Assembly (NCBI GenBank): GCA_964484765.1
Contig: CAZAGI010000009.1
Span: forward strand, 86,373-150,372
Direction of reading: 5' to 3'
Length of the DNA stretch: 64,000 nt
Source: DSVQ01 sp964484765
GTDB lineage: Bacteria; Planctomycetota; Planctomycetia; Planctomycetales; Planctomycetaceae
A model generated the notes under the pieces. That model worked only from the letters and a program-made list of their open reading frames with translations, was not told the DNA's origin and searched no databases. The position numbers were made by a program, and so were the translations under genes. How positions within the stretch are numbered: the stretch's first letter is position 1; every line of letters begins with the position of its first letter. This document shows positions 1-8,952 of the stretch, piece after piece.

Positions 1-2
1 AA

Positions 3-290
3 TTCTGGGTACTCGGCTACAAAACCGAGCGCGGGGGCACACTTCTGGAAACACGGGGCAGCGGGCTGAGCGAAATCCTCGGCGGTTTCAGCTACACAAC
101 CACGGCGGGCAAGCTCGCGCCGATGTTTGTCACGGACTACTCGTCCGTATTCACGTTCTTCAATGAAGTGTGTTACAACGGCGATCCTTTCGCAACTCTC
201 ATCCGGGAAGCTCGCAACGGGTCCGTTAAAACAGTCCATCGGGGCGAGGGAACGACCGCACCGTATGCGTCGCGACTCAATCAAAAGTGA
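3..290 (+). CDS. C-terminal part of a probable secreted beta-helix (pectate-lyase/GH-like) protein
   Basis: The frame is open from the left edge to a TGA at 288-290 and encodes 95 residues. The gene starts outside the window, so this is only its tail. The fragment contains a G-Y-K-T-E-R-G-G-T segment followed by S-E-I-L-G-G-F-S-Y and later a D-Y-S-S-V stretch. From memory this order resembles the last turns of right-handed beta-helix or glycoside-hydrolase-like proteins of planctomycetes (pattern: LGxKTExxGT, then tEvLGGxxY). No catalytic residues lie in this part, so the function is inference. It converges with the next gene, whose stop is about 30 bases away on the other strand. A generic secreted hypothetical protein is the alternative. 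Confidence 0.45.
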   Translation, partial: FWVLGYKTERGGTLLETRGSGLSEILGGFSYTTTAGKLAPMFVTDYSSVFTFFNEVCYNGDPFATLIREARNGSVKTVHRGEGTTAPYASRLNQK

Positions 291-321
291 TTCGCCGGAC
301 TACTCCGTGTTGTGCCGGTGC

Positions 322-2322
322 TCAACTGTTGAGTCGCCAGATCGTGAAATTCAGCACGCTGGCAAAACTGACCCACGCCAGGTAAGGCACCAGCAGCCAG
401 CCGGCGATTCGCGAGCGACGAAAGAAGGCGACCATTGTCGCCGTAATTGACAGCCAGAGAACCACGATCTCGAAGAATGCATAACCCGGCTGATGCAGGC
501 CGAAGAAGATCCAAGACCAGGAAGTGTTCAGCAGAAGCTGGACTCCGAACAGCGTCAGCGGCACAGCGGCAGCGCGGAGTCCAGCCGGTTTCCAGATGAG
601 CCACGCGGACACCGCCATTATTAAGTACAACGTGGTCCACACCGGTCCAAACACGCTGTTTGGTGGATTCCATGTGGGCTTGATGATCGTCCGATACCAA
701 CCGTCGATTTCAGGAGTCGTCACCGCCGCGCCCAATCCGCCCGCGCCGAGACACAGTGCGATTGAGATCACCAAACCGATCCAACGTGTCCGCGGAGTCA
801 TCGGCAGATCCTGCTTCACGAACCGCGCAGGCAACTCCGGCTCAATTCCCCCGAGAATGATATGGTTCGGTGGTGGGGCATATCGATCCGAACCTTCGGC
901 CACGCGGGCGAGATTCCGAAGCATGCCGGCGAACACGAATTGATGCAGGGGATAGATCCCGTACCAATAGAGCAGCCCGGCGAGTCCCAAGGGATCAAAA
1001 ATCGCCGTCTGGCGAATCGTACTGCCTTGTTCGCAAGGAGTAACCTCGAACTCGAGCCAGGCCCGTCCTGGCAGTTTCATTTCCGCTTTCAATCGCAATC
1101 GCTGGTTCGGCTCCACAATTTCGACGCGCCAGAAATCGAGCGGATCGCCCACGCGCAAGGTGTCGGGGTGACGCCGACCGCGGCGGACACCCACTCCGCC
1201 GACCATTAAATCCAGGAAGCCGCGCAGGGACCACAACCAGTTCCCGTAGTACCAACCTGTCCGACCTCCGATGCGGCGGATCGGTGCGAACGCTTGATCG
1301 GGCGTCGCTTTCACAGTAATGGTGCGAGAATCCACAAGTCGCGAACCATAGCGGTCACCGCCCCAGGACTGCGACTGTCCAGCCGACGACAGGGCATCCG
1401 ACCAGTGGGTTTCCGCAAATTCGCGATCTTCGTTTACCAGCGCCCGGGCAATCGCATCGCGAACGGAGCGGGGACGAACGACGAACACAGATTCAGCCAG
1501 GTTGTTCGAGACGAGCGTCGGATTCCGCAGGCTTTCGACGAGTTTCCGACCGATCCGAGCGTACAGCGGCGTGACGAGTCCCAACCACAGGCTGGAGAGG
1601 TAGGGAGTCAGCAAGGGCACAGGAATCATCCAGCGCGTCAATCCCCGTTGTCGGGCATACTCCTGCATGATCTGGCCATATGAGACTTGGTCGGGACCGC
1701 CGATTTCGTAAATTTGGGATGCGGAGATCGGTCGCTCCGCAGCCGCGATCAGATATGCCAGCAGATCCTCGATAGCAATCGGCTGTGCTTTCACTCGGAC
1801 CCAGCGCGGGCAGATCATGATCGGCAGACGTTCGACCAGCGCCCGGATCATCTCAAACGACAGACTTCCGGAGCCGATCACGATTGATGCGCGAAACTCA
1901 ATCACATGGGGGTGATGGGCGCGCAGAATATTTCCCGTCTCTTGGCGGCTCCGCAGGTGTTTTGAGAGTTTCTTGTCGGGGTTGCCGAGCCCGCCCAGGT
2001 AAATCATGCGACGGACGCCGGCGTGAGTGGCGGCTTTTGCAAAGTTCTCTGCCGCGATCCGATCCTGTGCTTCGAAGTCGCGGTTATCGCCCATCGAATG
2101 CACAAAGTAATAGGCGGTCTCGACTCCCTCGAACGCCGGGGTCAGAGACGTAGGCTCAAAGACGTCGCTTTGGACGATCTCGGTGGTTCCGCTGACTTGA
2201 CCGTGTAAGGCTTCCGGCCGCCGGGTGACGCATCGAATTGATGCACCCCGTTGCTGCAGCAGCGAAAGCAATCTTCCTCCCACGTAACCCGTTGCTCCGG
2301 TTAATAAGATCAAATCCGACAT
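322..2322 (-). CDS. SDR/DUF2867 NAD(P)-binding protein fused to a TspO/MBR membrane domain
   Basis: The protein has 666 residues. Residues 1-300 are an atypical short-chain dehydrogenase fold, with the Rossmann glycine motif TGATGYVG at about 8-15. Residues about 310-490 match DUF2867, a START-like lipid-binding-type domain that usually follows this SDR subtype. Residues about 510-666 are a complete TspO/MBR (translocator protein) domain. This part has five hydrophobic segments, the KPTWNPPNSVFGPVW signature near 549-563, LNTSWSWIFFG near 598-608 and the closing PYLAWVSFASVLNFTIW. TspO proteins bind tetrapyrroles in the membrane, and SDR-DUF2867 genes often sit near photolyase, carotenoid-type oxidoreductase and ECF genes. 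A light- or porphyrin-linked oxidative-stress role is therefore an inference. The start ATG agrees with the Rossmann fold beginning at residue 5. No operon partner is visible. Confidence 0.88.
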   Translation of the reverse strand: MSDLILLTGATGYVGGRLLSLLQQRGASIRCVTRRPEALHGQVSGTTEIVQSDVFEPTSLTPAFEGVETAYYFVHSMGDNRDFEAQDRIAAENFAKAATHAGVRRMIYLGGLGNPDKKLSKHLRSRQETGNILRAHHPHVIEFRASIVIGSGSLSFEMIRALVERLPIMICPRWVRVKAQPIAIEDLLAYLIAAAERPISASQIYEIGGPDQVSYGQIMQEYARQRGLTRWMIPVPLLTPYLSSLWLGLVTPLYARIGRKLVESLRNPTLVSNNLAESVFVVRPRSVRDAIARALVNEDREFAETHWSDALSSAGQSQSWGGDRYGSRLVDSRTITVKATPDQAFAPIRRIGGRTGWYYGNWLWSLRGFLDLMVGGVGVRRGRRHPDTLRVGDPLDFWRVEIVEPNQRLRLKAEMKLPGRAWLEFEVTPCEQGSTIRQTAIFDPLGLAGLLYWYGIYPLHQFVFAGMLRNLARVAEGSDRYAPPPNHIILGGIEPELPARFVKQDLPMTPRTRWIGLVISIALCLGAGGLGAAVTTPEIDGWYRTIIKPTWNPPNSVFGPVWTTLYLIMAVSAWLIWKPAGLRAAAVPLTLFGVQLLLNTSWSWIFFGLHQPGYAFFEIVVLWLSITATMVAFFRRSRIAGWLLVPYLAWVSFASVLNFTIWRLNS

Positions 2323-2613
2323 CCGTGAATCCGATGTGTTGGCACTGGTGACCCCACCGAGTCACCTCAAATCGCCGTTAGGGTGATTGAACGAATCAGA
2401 ACGCATGGGTCGTACCACCGCACCATGGAGAATAGCGCCGATGGGAAACAACAGCAATAACCCGGCCACAGTCAACGCGGCGAAACTCGTGGCATCGAGT
2501 TCTAACCGCGCGCGGCCGTGAAAGGTTTGCCACAACGCGTGGTCTCGCGCAGATCGAGGCCCTTCTCACAAGTGAGACATTCGCACCAAAGGCACTTTCG
2601 CTCCCCCAACTAG

Positions 2614-2847
2614 TGGCGTCGGCACCAGCATTGTTCTTTACAGATTCCCGATGTCTTACCTGAGAGTCTGGCACAATCAAACGCTAGCGGTCGAGGGGAA
2701 CTGACGGAACGGGTCGCCCGTAGCCTGCGGAAACAGCACGCTCGCAGCCCGACGCCAGGTTCCACCGTGGATAAGGTCAAATCCGTTCTCAATCGTCTTC
2801 GAACAGCGATTCTGGAAGCCATTGAAAAGGAAGGTCGCTTGGAATAA
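2614..2847 (+). pseudogene. Possible coding remnant in a 700-base spacer
   Basis: In the spacer between two minus-strand genes this plus-strand frame is open from a TAG at 2611 to a TAA at 2845-2847, without a convincing start codon. It ends in a basic helical stretch (LTERVARSLRKQHA, then VLNRLRTAILEAIEKEG) with coding-like codon use. I do not recognise the family. It may be the 3' end of a lost gene. Apart from it, I see nothing else in 2323-3019. Confidence 0.2.
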
Positions 2848-3019
2848 TCCATGGGCGCGAAGCTCGGTGGGGGTTTTGCCGGAGGCAGAGCAGAAGGCAC
2901 GACAATCAACAATCGACCTGCCGAGTCTGATAAACCAGCCCCCCTGTCACGCCTAGCAAACTTCTCGCTGCCGACCGCGATGGAAACCCCGCCCGGTGGT
3001 CGAAAACGCGTGGTCCATT

Positions 3020-4288
3020 TTAATCCAGGTCATTCAAAATGCGTTCGATATCGGGGCGGAGAAGATCGATGGCTCGGATTTCCGCTGCATTACGTTTGCG
3101 GCTTTCAAGTCCTTCAATTTCACGCACGCTTTTGCTTAATCCGGCATTGTCCCGCAGAAGTTCCTTCGGCAGCAGATCCACGGCAGTCAATTCGGTTGCG
3201 TACTTCTGGTTGTATTTCGCCCGTATCCCATCGCGCTCTGTTTCAGCCTTCCGCTGCTCCTTCTCAATTTCCCGCAATTTTTCTTTGGCGATATCCAATT
3301 TGATCTCAGCGTTCGTCACGTCTTTACTGGATGTATTCGCTCCTTCCTTCCGATCTTCCTTTTCCTTGTCTTTTTTTTCCTTCTCCAGACGTGACTTGGC
3401 CCTGTCCACATCGAATTGAGCGGCTCTCAGCCCCGGTTCCAATCGTGCCAAAGCCTTCAGCGACGGAGCCACATCGCGGTCGAAGTCGGGCTTGACCAAG
3501 AGCAGCGTGTCCCGGGCTTTGCGAAGACGGGCTTCCTTCTCCTTGATTACCTGCTGCGCATCCTGCAATTCCTGCTTTGCGCGCTCGATCTGCTCGTCAA
3601 ACTGGGCGGCCGCCGCATCGCGGGCCGGCTGAGTTTCAGCCGCTTTCTTCAGGGCCATGGCTTTACCAGCGTCCAAGGCCGCAGCCTGCGTGGGAAGTGA
3701 TCGCACGCAGATTTGCAGCGTCTTTTCTACTTCGGCGTTGTCCGGTGCACTGAGACGCAGTGTCTGGACGGCAAAGCCCAGCCATCCCGCGTTGACTGCC
3801 AGGATTTCGTCCCGTTGTTCTTTGGCCGCAAGCGTGGCCGAAAACTCGGCCAACTCTTTCGCAGTCGCGACCTCTTTTCCCGGCGCGGCATGCAGGTAAA
3901 TGGCCAGTCGATGAGCGGGCCAATACGTAGCCAGTTGGATGTTGAGCTGCTGATCCAAGTGCTTTTTCGCCGCGCTGCCCAAGCCCGCGCGAATCAACTG
4001 GCAAACATAGATCAGGTCGACTTCCGGGGCTTTTTTGAACTGAGCACTCAGTTTCCGAAAGCAGTCTTCCATTTTTTTCTGCCGCGTTTTGGCCGGTTCC
4101 TGAGCCGCGGATTGAAACTCTCTCAGGACGTCGCGCAGGGCCTGGTCAGTGACCTGACCGGTGCGCACATCGGCCGCCCATTCGAGGCGTGGCATTTCTT
4201 CAGCAATTGTCTGGCTCACGGTGAAAGAAACGAATGCGGTGGCGAAAACTGCCCACCAATATGGACTAAAAGAACTAATGCGGCTCAT
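3020..4288 (-). CDS. Secreted coiled-coil protein of unknown function
   Basis: The product has 422 residues. An N-terminal hydrophobic segment (residues about 11-28, WWAVFATAFVSFTVSQTIA) followed by A-E-E looks like a Sec signal peptide. Residues about 205-400 are extremely rich in K, E, R and A in heptad-like order, with two or three long coiled-coil blocks around 222-255 and 285-355. A helical, TPR-like alanine-rich region (about 90-205) precedes them. The gene lies 15 bases downstream of the kinase-FGE-LRR gene on the same strand and is probably co-transcribed with it, so it may be an extracytoplasmic partner or effector of that receptor (inference). No catalytic motif is visible. Confidence 0.7.
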   Translation of the reverse strand: MSRISSFSPYWWAVFATAFVSFTVSQTIAEEMPRLEWAADVRTGQVTDQALRDVLREFQSAAQEPAKTRQKKMEDCFRKLSAQFKKAPEVDLIYVCQLIRAGLGSAAKKHLDQQLNIQLATYWPAHRLAIYLHAAPGKEVATAKELAEFSATLAAKEQRDEILAVNAGWLGFAVQTLRLSAPDNAEVEKTLQICVRSLPTQAAALDAGKAMALKKAAETQPARDAAAAQFDEQIERAKQELQDAQQVIKEKEARLRKARDTLLLVKPDFDRDVAPSLKALARLEPGLRAAQFDVDRAKSRLEKEKKDKEKEDRKEGANTSSKDVTNAEIKLDIAKEKLREIEKEQRKAETERDGIRAKYNQKYATELTAVDLLPKELLRDNAGLSKSVREIEGLESRKRNAAEIRAIDLLRPDIERILNDLD

Positions 4289-4303
4289 CCCTTCATCCCC
4301 ACT

Positions 4304-7300
4304 TCAGTTGTTGTCCAAGGTTGGCTGAACGCCTTGTCCCAGCAGCACTCGGTCACCGGGCGCAGCGCGCAGGAGAGCAAGTTCCTGATCAGGGATCGTG
4401 AATGGACCGATGATCTTCAATTTCCCATGGCGGCCGGTAACGAATCGTAACAGTGCCGTGGCCGTCCCTGGATTCATCGCGATGGGTGCGGCGCCGTTGG
4501 TCCGCAGATCGATTTCCTTCAGGTGAGCGCACCGAGAGAACGCGTTTACCGATTCCGGTGATAACTGCTGCTGATCAATCAGGCTCAAATGGTTGATGTG
4601 AGGGCGAGCGAGGACAAACTGCTGGAGCAGGGCTTCGTCAAGGCTATACAACTCCAGGTGTATCAGGCTGAGGATGGCGCTGACGTTCGTGATGCCGTCG
4701 GGACCGAGCGGAACCAAACGCAAAGAGAGGGTTTCGAGATGGGGGAGAGTTCGGAGCGTGGCGAGACCCTGCCCGGTTACTTTGGTATCGTCCAAAGTGA
4801 GCTTGGTAAGGCTCGCCTTGTGAGCCAGTCGGGCTAGTCCGGCATCCGTCAGCGGGCAGGCCGTCACACTCAATTCCTTCAATCCGGTGATCCCCGCCAA
4901 CAGGTCGACATCCTTCGGTCCGAGATCGCAGCCCGAGACTTTTAGACTGGAAAATGCAGCCAACTCATCGAGGCGCTCAAACAACAGAGCGTCAATCGGC
5001 TGGCCGCTCCACTGAAGTTCAGCCACGTACCAGTTGCCTTCTGGCAGTGGGGCTGGGTTGATCGATCGGAAAAAGTGGAACTGCTGACCATTGTTGCCTT
5101 TCAGGGTTAAGCGCGCGGTTCCCGTCGAAACCTGCAGTTGCGTCGCAATCTCCCGCTCGAGCTTGGAACGCGGGACGGCGATTTCAGGCCGCTCTTTGAG
5201 CAGGGGGCCGATCGAGACACGGAAGCCTGCGGCACTCAATGCTGATTGAGTGGGTTCCATCTTGATCCGCGCCGCCGAACGGCAGTCGTTGTAGGACGGC
5301 GACGTTTCATCAGACACACTGATCGCGCCGCCACGCAGCAGGCAGTAGCGCTCGTCATCCGGTCGAACGACCAACGGGTCGACTCCTCCCGGCGCGTGAA
5401 ACTGAAACCAATCCTGGCACCATTCCGAGACATTGCCGTGCATATCATAGAGTCCCCAAGGATTCGGGCGGAACTCACCCACTTCCTTCGTATGCAGCCG
5501 GGCTTCACGCTGCGGGGGAATCCGGTTATAGCTGCGAGGGATCGCCGCTTGATTGGTCCCTAACCGCGGACCGAAGGCCGTCGCCGTAGTCGTTCCGGCC
5601 CGGCAGGCGTATTCCCATTCGGCCTCGGTCGGCAAGCGGTATTCCCAGCCTTCGGGCAAGCGTTTCGCCGCGCGTTCGATCTTCGTCATTCGATTACAAA
5701 AAAAGTCGGCATCACTGCGAGAGACGAATTTCATGGGATGGCGCGGCCCTTCTCCCCAGATGCCATTGATGCCGTAACTCCTCACTAGCTTTTGAGTGAC
5801 GGGATCGGAGTTGATGACTTCCTGTGCTTTCTCGATGGCTTTCACGCCGGTGAGTTGAAACCATTCGTCCTGCGTGACTTCGTACTGTCCCATCCAGAAG
5901 CCGCTCGTCAATGTGACCTCCACCTGCTTTTCCCAGGCGTCACGTCCCGGCTCGGTAACCGGGCTGCCCATCATGAAGCGGCCCGGAGGGCACCAACAGA
6001 ATTTCATCTTCAGTTCATTGTCGTTTCGGACCGCACCCTCTTTCTCTCCGCAATACGCCGGATCCGGTGCTGGAAGTGGGGGTGGTAGTTCAACCTCCGG
6101 AATCGGTGCGGGGCTATTCATGGCGACTTGCGCCACGGCCTCCAATGCCGAGACAGGCGGTGGATCCGGTTCGACGATGAGTTGTTTTGGGCTTTGTGTG
6201 GTGGCAATAGGCTCCGTGGGTGCAATCGACGGGGGCGGGATCGTCTCGGGATCGGGAGACTTTTCGGTAACAGGTGGAATGATTGCATTTTCGGGAGAGG
6301 ACCCGCTTCGCATCAGACTTCCCAGAGCGACGATCAGCAGCAACACGACTACGACGAGGCCAATCCATGTCCTGCGGTGCCAACCCGTACGCGGCGTCGC
6401 GGGAGCGGCGGTGAATGAGACCATCCTCGTGGAATCGATTTCGGCTTCCGAAACGGTCGCCGCCACGACGGGTGCGTTCATGACGGGAACCGCGGAACTG
6501 CTCGTTCCCGCTCCGGACTCCTTGAGACAATCCGCAATGACTTCCAGCACCTTCCGCATCCCAGCCGGTCGCAGTTCGGGGGACTTGGCCATCATTTGCT
6601 GGCAGAGCTGATCGATCAACTCAGGGACATCGGGTCGCAGCAGCGATGGTGCCGGAGGTGGTGTCTGTAAGATCTGCGCAACGACCTGAGTGAGATTGCC
6701 CTTGAATGGTAATTGGCCTGTGAGCATCTCGTAGAGCAGCACTCCCAGGCTGTAAACATCCGCTTGGGGACCAACGGCCTCCGATTTCCCGGACAAGTGC
6801 TCGGGAGACATGTAGGCAGGTGAGCCGAGGACCACGCCGGTCTGCGTGACGCGCACGTCGGCGTCGCGCGTTAACCGTGCCAGCCCAAAGTCCATCAGGA
6901 TCGGCTCGCCGCGCTGGTCGACCATCACGTTCGCCGGTTTCAGATCGCGATGAACAATGCCCTGCTTGTGCGCTTCAGCCAGCGCCCGCGCAAGTTTGCC
7001 GACTGTTCGCAGCGTGACCCGGACATCGGGCAGTTGCGTTCCCCGAATGAATTTGGTGAGCGGGACGCCTTTGATGTAAGCCATCGTCAAATAGGGCCGG
7101 CCATCGATCTGGCCAACATCATGGACTGGGCAGACATTGGGATGGACCACCCGCGCGGCGGCCCACGCTTCCCGTTGAAAGCGATCCAAAATCTCCGCGG
7201 CATCATCGGCCGAGGTCGTGGGGACCTTGAGAGCCACTTTGCGATGGAGTTCGGTGTCTTCGGCCAAGTAAACGGCCCCCATACCGCCACGGCCCAAGAG

Positions 7301-7594
7301 TTGGCGGATGCGGTAGCGGCCGAAGACTTCAGGCACATCCGCCGCGATGAGTTTACTGGTCTGCTTCAGGGATGATTTCGATGTCTCGGTAACCGCCGCT
7401 TCCGGCGGAATTATTCTCCGGAAAAGCTCATAGTTGTCAAAGAAGCTCCGGAGTTGTGGTGCCAGTTCCGGGTGTGCGGCAATCACCCGTGCAGAGTCGA
7501 GCGGCCGACCTGCCTGATCGGCAGCCAGAAACTCCGCGATGACTCGGTCAACGGCCGACTCGCCGACAGACGATTTGGGTGCCGGATCAACCAT
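4304..7594 (-). CDS. Receptor Ser/Thr protein kinase with FGE-sulfatase and leucine-rich-repeat ectodomain
   Basis: The protein has 1096 residues. Residues 1-60 are the short helical leader typical of planctomycete kinases. A PknB-type kinase domain spans about 93-355: glycine loop GRGGMGAVY at 101-109, catalytic lysine in VALK (K123), HRDLKPANV with D217, DFG at 235-237 and APE-like SPEH. The kinase should therefore be active. One transmembrane helix lies at about 410-427, followed by a proline-rich stalk (430-515). An FGE-sulfatase/SUMF1-like domain occupies about 516-800 (RLPTEAEWEYACRAG, GLYDMHGNVSEWCQDW). The C-terminus, about 830-1090, is a leucine-rich-repeat array. Of the catalytic FGE cysteine pair only a C-R-S cysteine is left, so this is probably a binding rather than formylglycine-forming domain. 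The kinase faces the cytoplasm and the other domains face outside (inference). A secreted coiled-coil gene follows after 15 bases. Confidence 0.93.
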   Translation of the reverse strand: MVDPAPKSSVGESAVDRVIAEFLAADQAGRPLDSARVIAAHPELAPQLRSFFDNYELFRRIIPPEAAVTETSKSSLKQTSKLIAADVPEVFGRYRIRQLLGRGGMGAVYLAEDTELHRKVALKVPTTSADDAAEILDRFQREAWAAARVVHPNVCPVHDVGQIDGRPYLTMAYIKGVPLTKFIRGTQLPDVRVTLRTVGKLARALAEAHKQGIVHRDLKPANVMVDQRGEPILMDFGLARLTRDADVRVTQTGVVLGSPAYMSPEHLSGKSEAVGPQADVYSLGVLLYEMLTGQLPFKGNLTQVVAQILQTPPPAPSLLRPDVPELIDQLCQQMMAKSPELRPAGMRKVLEVIADCLKESGAGTSSSAVPVMNAPVVAATVSEAEIDSTRMVSFTAAPATPRTGWHRRTWIGLVVVVLLLIVALGSLMRSGSSPENAIIPPVTEKSPDPETIPPPSIAPTEPIATTQSPKQLIVEPDPPPVSALEAVAQVAMNSPAPIPEVELPPPLPAPDPAYCGEKEGAVRNDNELKMKFCWCPPGRFMMGSPVTEPGRDAWEKQVEVTLTSGFWMGQYEVTQDEWFQLTGVKAIEKAQEVINSDPVTQKLVRSYGINGIWGEGPRHPMKFVSRSDADFFCNRMTKIERAAKRLPEGWEYRLPTEAEWEYACRAGTTTATAFGPRLGTNQAAIPRSYNRIPPQREARLHTKEVGEFRPNPWGLYDMHGNVSEWCQDWFQFHAPGGVDPLVVRPDDERYCLLRGGAISVSDETSPSYNDCRSAARIKMEPTQSALSAAGFRVSIGPLLKERPEIAVPRSKLEREIATQLQVSTGTARLTLKGNNGQQFHFFRSINPAPLPEGNWYVAELQWSGQPIDALLFERLDELAAFSSLKVSGCDLGPKDVDLLAGITGLKELSVTACPLTDAGLARLAHKASLTKLTLDDTKVTGQGLATLRTLPHLETLSLRLVPLGPDGITNVSAILSLIHLELYSLDEALLQQFVLARPHINHLSLIDQQQLSPESVNAFSRCAHLKEIDLRTNGAAPIAMNPGTATALLRFVTGRHGKLKIIGPFTIPDQELALLRAAPGDRVLLGQGVQPTLDNN

Positions 7595-7915
7595 CCCGAC
7601 CTCATTGCATCACGGGGGCAACGCAAACCATCTTAGCGAGAATGCCCTCCGATGTGAGCGTGGGAGTTTATCAAAATGCCCTTTGCCAAAGGCCAGTGGG
7701 ATATCGATCACCACCAACGAGTCCCCGCATTCAGTAGGAACCCTCTACCTTATCGACGACTGTAATCGCTCACCCACCTAACGGACTTAGCGGTATTCGA
7801 TCCGAGACAGGGCGCGATGAATTTTCATAAACCGCATTTTTCGAAAAAATTCAGATTGCATCGAGTCGCCACGCTTCGGAGAGCGATCGCCGGCACGGCC
7901 CCGTGCGTCGACGAC
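7595..7915. other. Spacer with no recognisable gene
   Basis: This 320-base stretch lies upstream of the kinase gene (minus strand) and downstream of the EF-hand remnant. I see no coherent reading frame, tRNA or repeat. It must hold the promoter of the kinase operon, but I could not identify one. The ECF-like motif found at 14.6 and 18.8 kb is absent here. Confidence 0.4.
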
Positions 7916-8278
7916 TTATTCAACTTCGGTATTTGTCGATGGAACGCGTCCAAAGGACTCGATCGTGGAATCGTATTCTTCCAGGCTGTTCGAGCCGTCG
8001 CCATTGCCATCGAAGGTGGGCAAACGATCCGTTGTCCGGGTGGAGAGTTCGTCCGTAGAAAGCTGACCATCGCCGTTCGCATCCGTTTTCCGAAACCGTG
8101 CGATGGGATCAATGCTGCGAGGAGTGGAAACAACCAGCTTCGTCATTTCACGTGCTTCACGATTCAGCACTTGTACGTGCAGACTGTCTTCAACTCGATT
8201 GGACTCCGCGACTCCGGCAACCTGTCGCGGCGAAAGGGCGCACGCTCTAGCGATCCGTTGGATGCCATAACCTGGGGC
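7916..8278 (-). pseudogene. EF-hand protein, probably 5'-truncated
   Basis: The frame is open from a TGA just upstream (8279-8281) to a TAA at 7916. It has no good start other than a GTG at 8170, which would give 84 residues. Two canonical EF-hand calcium loops are visible near the C-terminus: DANGDGQLSTDE and DGNGDGSNSLEE. Upstream of the GTG the frame still reads like protein, which suggests that the true N-terminus is lost. The fragment lies directly downstream of a kinase N-terminal stub on the same strand, so both may be the ends of one deleted gene or of two neighbours. If translated it would be a small calcium-binding protein. Confidence 0.5.
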
Positions 8279-8331
8279 TCATCAAGGCCTGATGTTGCCA
8301 GCAAGCCCGGTGCCACGAGCGTGTGCTGCAG

Positions 8332-8544
8332 TTACGGAGGCGGATCACCACCCGGAACAACGACCGCCTGGAATCGTCGATAGTCATCGAGAAACGTCCG
8401 CAGTTCCTCAGCAATCGAAGCATGTCGCTGTAGAAATGCCGTACGATCGAGCGGTTGCCCGCGCTCCCCCGCTTCCATCCACGCTGCGATCGCAGCATCG
8501 ACGGAGTCCGATTCGTCGCTTTCGTACCCATCAAAATCACTCAT
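8332..8544 (-). pseudogene. N-terminal stub of a planctomycete Ser/Thr kinase
   Basis: The 70-residue frame begins with ATG and an acidic leader, then reads AAIAAWMEAGERGQPLDR and AEELRTFLDDYRRFQAV. This is the same helical pre-kinase leader as in the intact kinase at 4304-7594 (FLAADQAGRPLD, then LRSFFDNYELFR). It stops at GGDPPP before any kinase motif. A kinase domain should start about 30 residues later but is not found in any frame. The stub lies downstream of an ECF sigma gene, the usual order in planctomycetes. I call it the 5' end of a kinase gene whose body has been deleted. Confidence 0.55.
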
Positions 8545-8661
8545 GAATGTGCGGCTTATGGATCGTGTTGGATGCCCTCACAGGCTGAATTTCAGCGCGT
8601 TCAGCAACGGTGTGACCGGATCGAACTGTAGGTCGTCAAAGCCCTCGTGTTCCGTGAGGCA

Positions 8662-8895
8662 TTAGAACATGACCCATCGCATCGGGCTGTTCGCGGTGAC
8701 GGTCAATTGAATCAGCGGTGCCACGATCGCGTCATCCGACTGCTCGTCGACACTGAAAGCTTCAATCTGATCTTTTCCAGGCTGGCAGTGCATGATCAGC
8801 GGCCCGACTGCGGAGCATTGTGAATGCAAAAACAATTCCTGCCTATCATCCAAAGCGACAGCCGCGGCGGAAGTGGGCGCGCGATTCGCATTCAT
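8662..8895 (-). CDS. Small hypothetical protein, doubtful
   Basis: A 77-residue frame with an ATG start lies between the sigma gene and the kinase stub. The composition is protein-like (SVDEQSDDAIVAPLIQLTV near the end), but no family, signal peptide or motif is recognised. It lies in a region of gene decay and could be a remnant. It is the only candidate in the 408-base stretch 8545-8952. Confidence 0.25.
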   Translation of the reverse strand: MNANRAPTSAAAVALDDRQELFLHSQCSAVGPLIMHCQPGKDQIEAFSVDEQSDDAIVAPLIQLTVTANSPMRWVMF

Positions 8896-8952
8896 TCTGA
8901 GACGAACCGCGATTGAAGTCGATCACTCCCGACGGAGTTTCGGTAGTTGTTC

